Assembly: GCA_032229885.1 (NCBI GenBank)
Contig: JAVYAJ010000263.1
Span: 1-8,440, forward strand
Origin: Anammoximicrobium sp032229885
Lineage (GTDB): Bacteria; Planctomycetota; Planctomycetia; Pirellulales; Pirellulaceae
Direction: 5' to 3'
DNA length: 8,440 bases
Made by a program: the position numbers and the translations under genes. Positions 8,080 through 8,440 of the stretch are shown one piece after another. Each line of letters opens with the position of its first letter. Positions within the stretch are counted from its first letter, which is position 1. A model generated the notes under the pieces. It was not told where the DNA came from and did not search any database. It worked only from the letters and a program-made list of their open reading frames with translations.

Positions 8080-8085
8080 ATTTTA
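8080..8085 (-). promoter_or_regulatory. Possible -10 element upstream of the kinase gene
   Basis: On the - strand TAAAAT (five of six matches to TATAAT) lies about 125 bases before ATG 7955, just past the end of the repeat. No convincing -35 hexamer is found 16-18 bases upstream, so this is a weak call. It marks the most AT-rich spot in the leader. Confidence 0.18.
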
Positions 8086-8331
8086 TCCCCTAGCGTTGGC
8101 TAGTGCCAGCAACCCAAGAATATGTTTGGCCGAAGGCCTCCGATCACCGTAGCCTGGGGCAACGCCCCAGGGCTGGGGCCTCGCGCGTGCCTCTTTTGGC
8201 CAAAGGCCATATTCATCTTCATCTGGGCCGCGGTGACACGTTGATGTTGGCCTTCGGCCAACACGGTTGCTATTATCTCTGACTCCCGGGGGCGTTGCCC
8301 CAGGCTACGTTGGTGATGGCCTTCGGCCGAC
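8086..8331 (-). repeat. Palindrome-rich dispersed repeat, right copy (inverted relative to the left copy)
   Basis: This is the reverse-complement counterpart of the repeat at 1-221 and appears complete. It contains GGCC-type hairpins at 8128-8138, 8197-8209, 8245-8263 (8-bp stem TGTTGGCC/GGCCAACA) and 8318-8328. The CCTGGGGC-type hairpin lies at 8153-8171, and a mismatched relative at 8286-8304. The modules are mirrored around the middle, so 8128-8328 is one large imperfect palindrome. A non-mirrored tail at 8086-8123 points toward the kinase gene and matches 183-221 of the left copy, where it overlaps the lyase start. The short reading frame crossing this copy is not treated as a gene. Confidence 0.9.
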
Positions 8332-8440
8332 ACGCCCTCTGTCGTCTGTACTACTAACCTGAAACATCGTGAAATTTTTGACAATGTTTTCAGGCAGCGA
8401 CAGCGTTAAGTTGTTGAAGGGTTACATCTTGTGCTTTCAG
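8332..8440. other. AT-richer tail with a small inverted repeat, no gene seen
   Basis: Base composition drops noticeably in GC relative to the rest of the window. CCTGAAACA (8358-8366) and TGTTTTCAGG (8385-8394) form an imperfect stem with one bulged base. A TTGACA hexamer sits at 8378-8383, but no -10 box follows at a suitable distance. No open frame here has coding character. Whatever it belongs to lies beyond the right edge. Confidence 0.35.

Noticed and set aside
1..8331. Composite transposon bounded by the two repeats
   Set aside because: No transposase or recombinase is encoded inside, and no flanking target duplication can be tested because the left copy is cut by the window. The repeats are reported only as inverted copies.
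8378..8383. TTGACA as a -35 promoter box on the + strand
   Set aside because: The hexamer is perfect, but no -10-like sequence lies 16-18 bases downstream and no gene start is seen before the window ends.
8100..8384. Small - strand reading frame across the right repeat
   Set aside because: It is the translated counterpart of the left repeat with unrelated sequence at its N-terminus. It looks like a by-product of a GC-rich repeat lacking stop codons.

Overview
The window looks like a piece of a high-GC planctomycete chromosome, probably of the Pirellulales type. The case rests on gene content and style. There is a very long serine/threonine kinase fused to a zinc-finger, a LamG-like domain and a WD40 array, a large secreted lyase-like protein with a signal peptide, and palindrome-rich dispersed repeats of the 'cctggggc-aac-gccccagg' kind. 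The lineage is an inference; there is no marker gene.

Layout. Positions 1-221 hold a palindrome-rich repeat, cut by the left edge. A + strand gene (195-3434) encodes an exported protein of about 1,079 residues. Its C-terminal part carries the His-x-His-x-Asp signature of heparinase II/III-type polysaccharide lyases. A 249-bp convergent gap (3435-3683) holds only weak hairpins. The - strand gene (7955 down to 3684; possible upstream start at 7997) encodes a transmembrane kinase of about 1,423 residues. Its order is anti-sigma-type zinc finger, Ser/Thr kinase, transmembrane helix, beta-rich domain, LamG-like domain and at least 14 WD40 repeats. Positions 8086-8331 hold a second copy of the repeat in inverted orientation. 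The last ~110 bases are AT-richer and hold no recognisable gene.

How the parts relate. The two genes point at each other, and each has a copy of the same ~220-bp repeat at its 5' end, in the same orientation relative to that gene. At the lyase gene the repeat runs into the predicted coding region and supplies the apparent TTG start and the basic n-region of the signal peptide. The predicted topology puts the kinase and zinc finger inside the cell and the LamG and WD40 modules outside the cytoplasm, so it could sense a ligand or polymer and signal inward. Linking it to the neighbouring secreted lyase is speculation based on position. No transposase, CRISPR array, tRNA or rRNA was seen. The most unusual items are the inverted repeat pair with its nested palindromes, the overlap of the repeat with the lyase start, and the kinase architecture.
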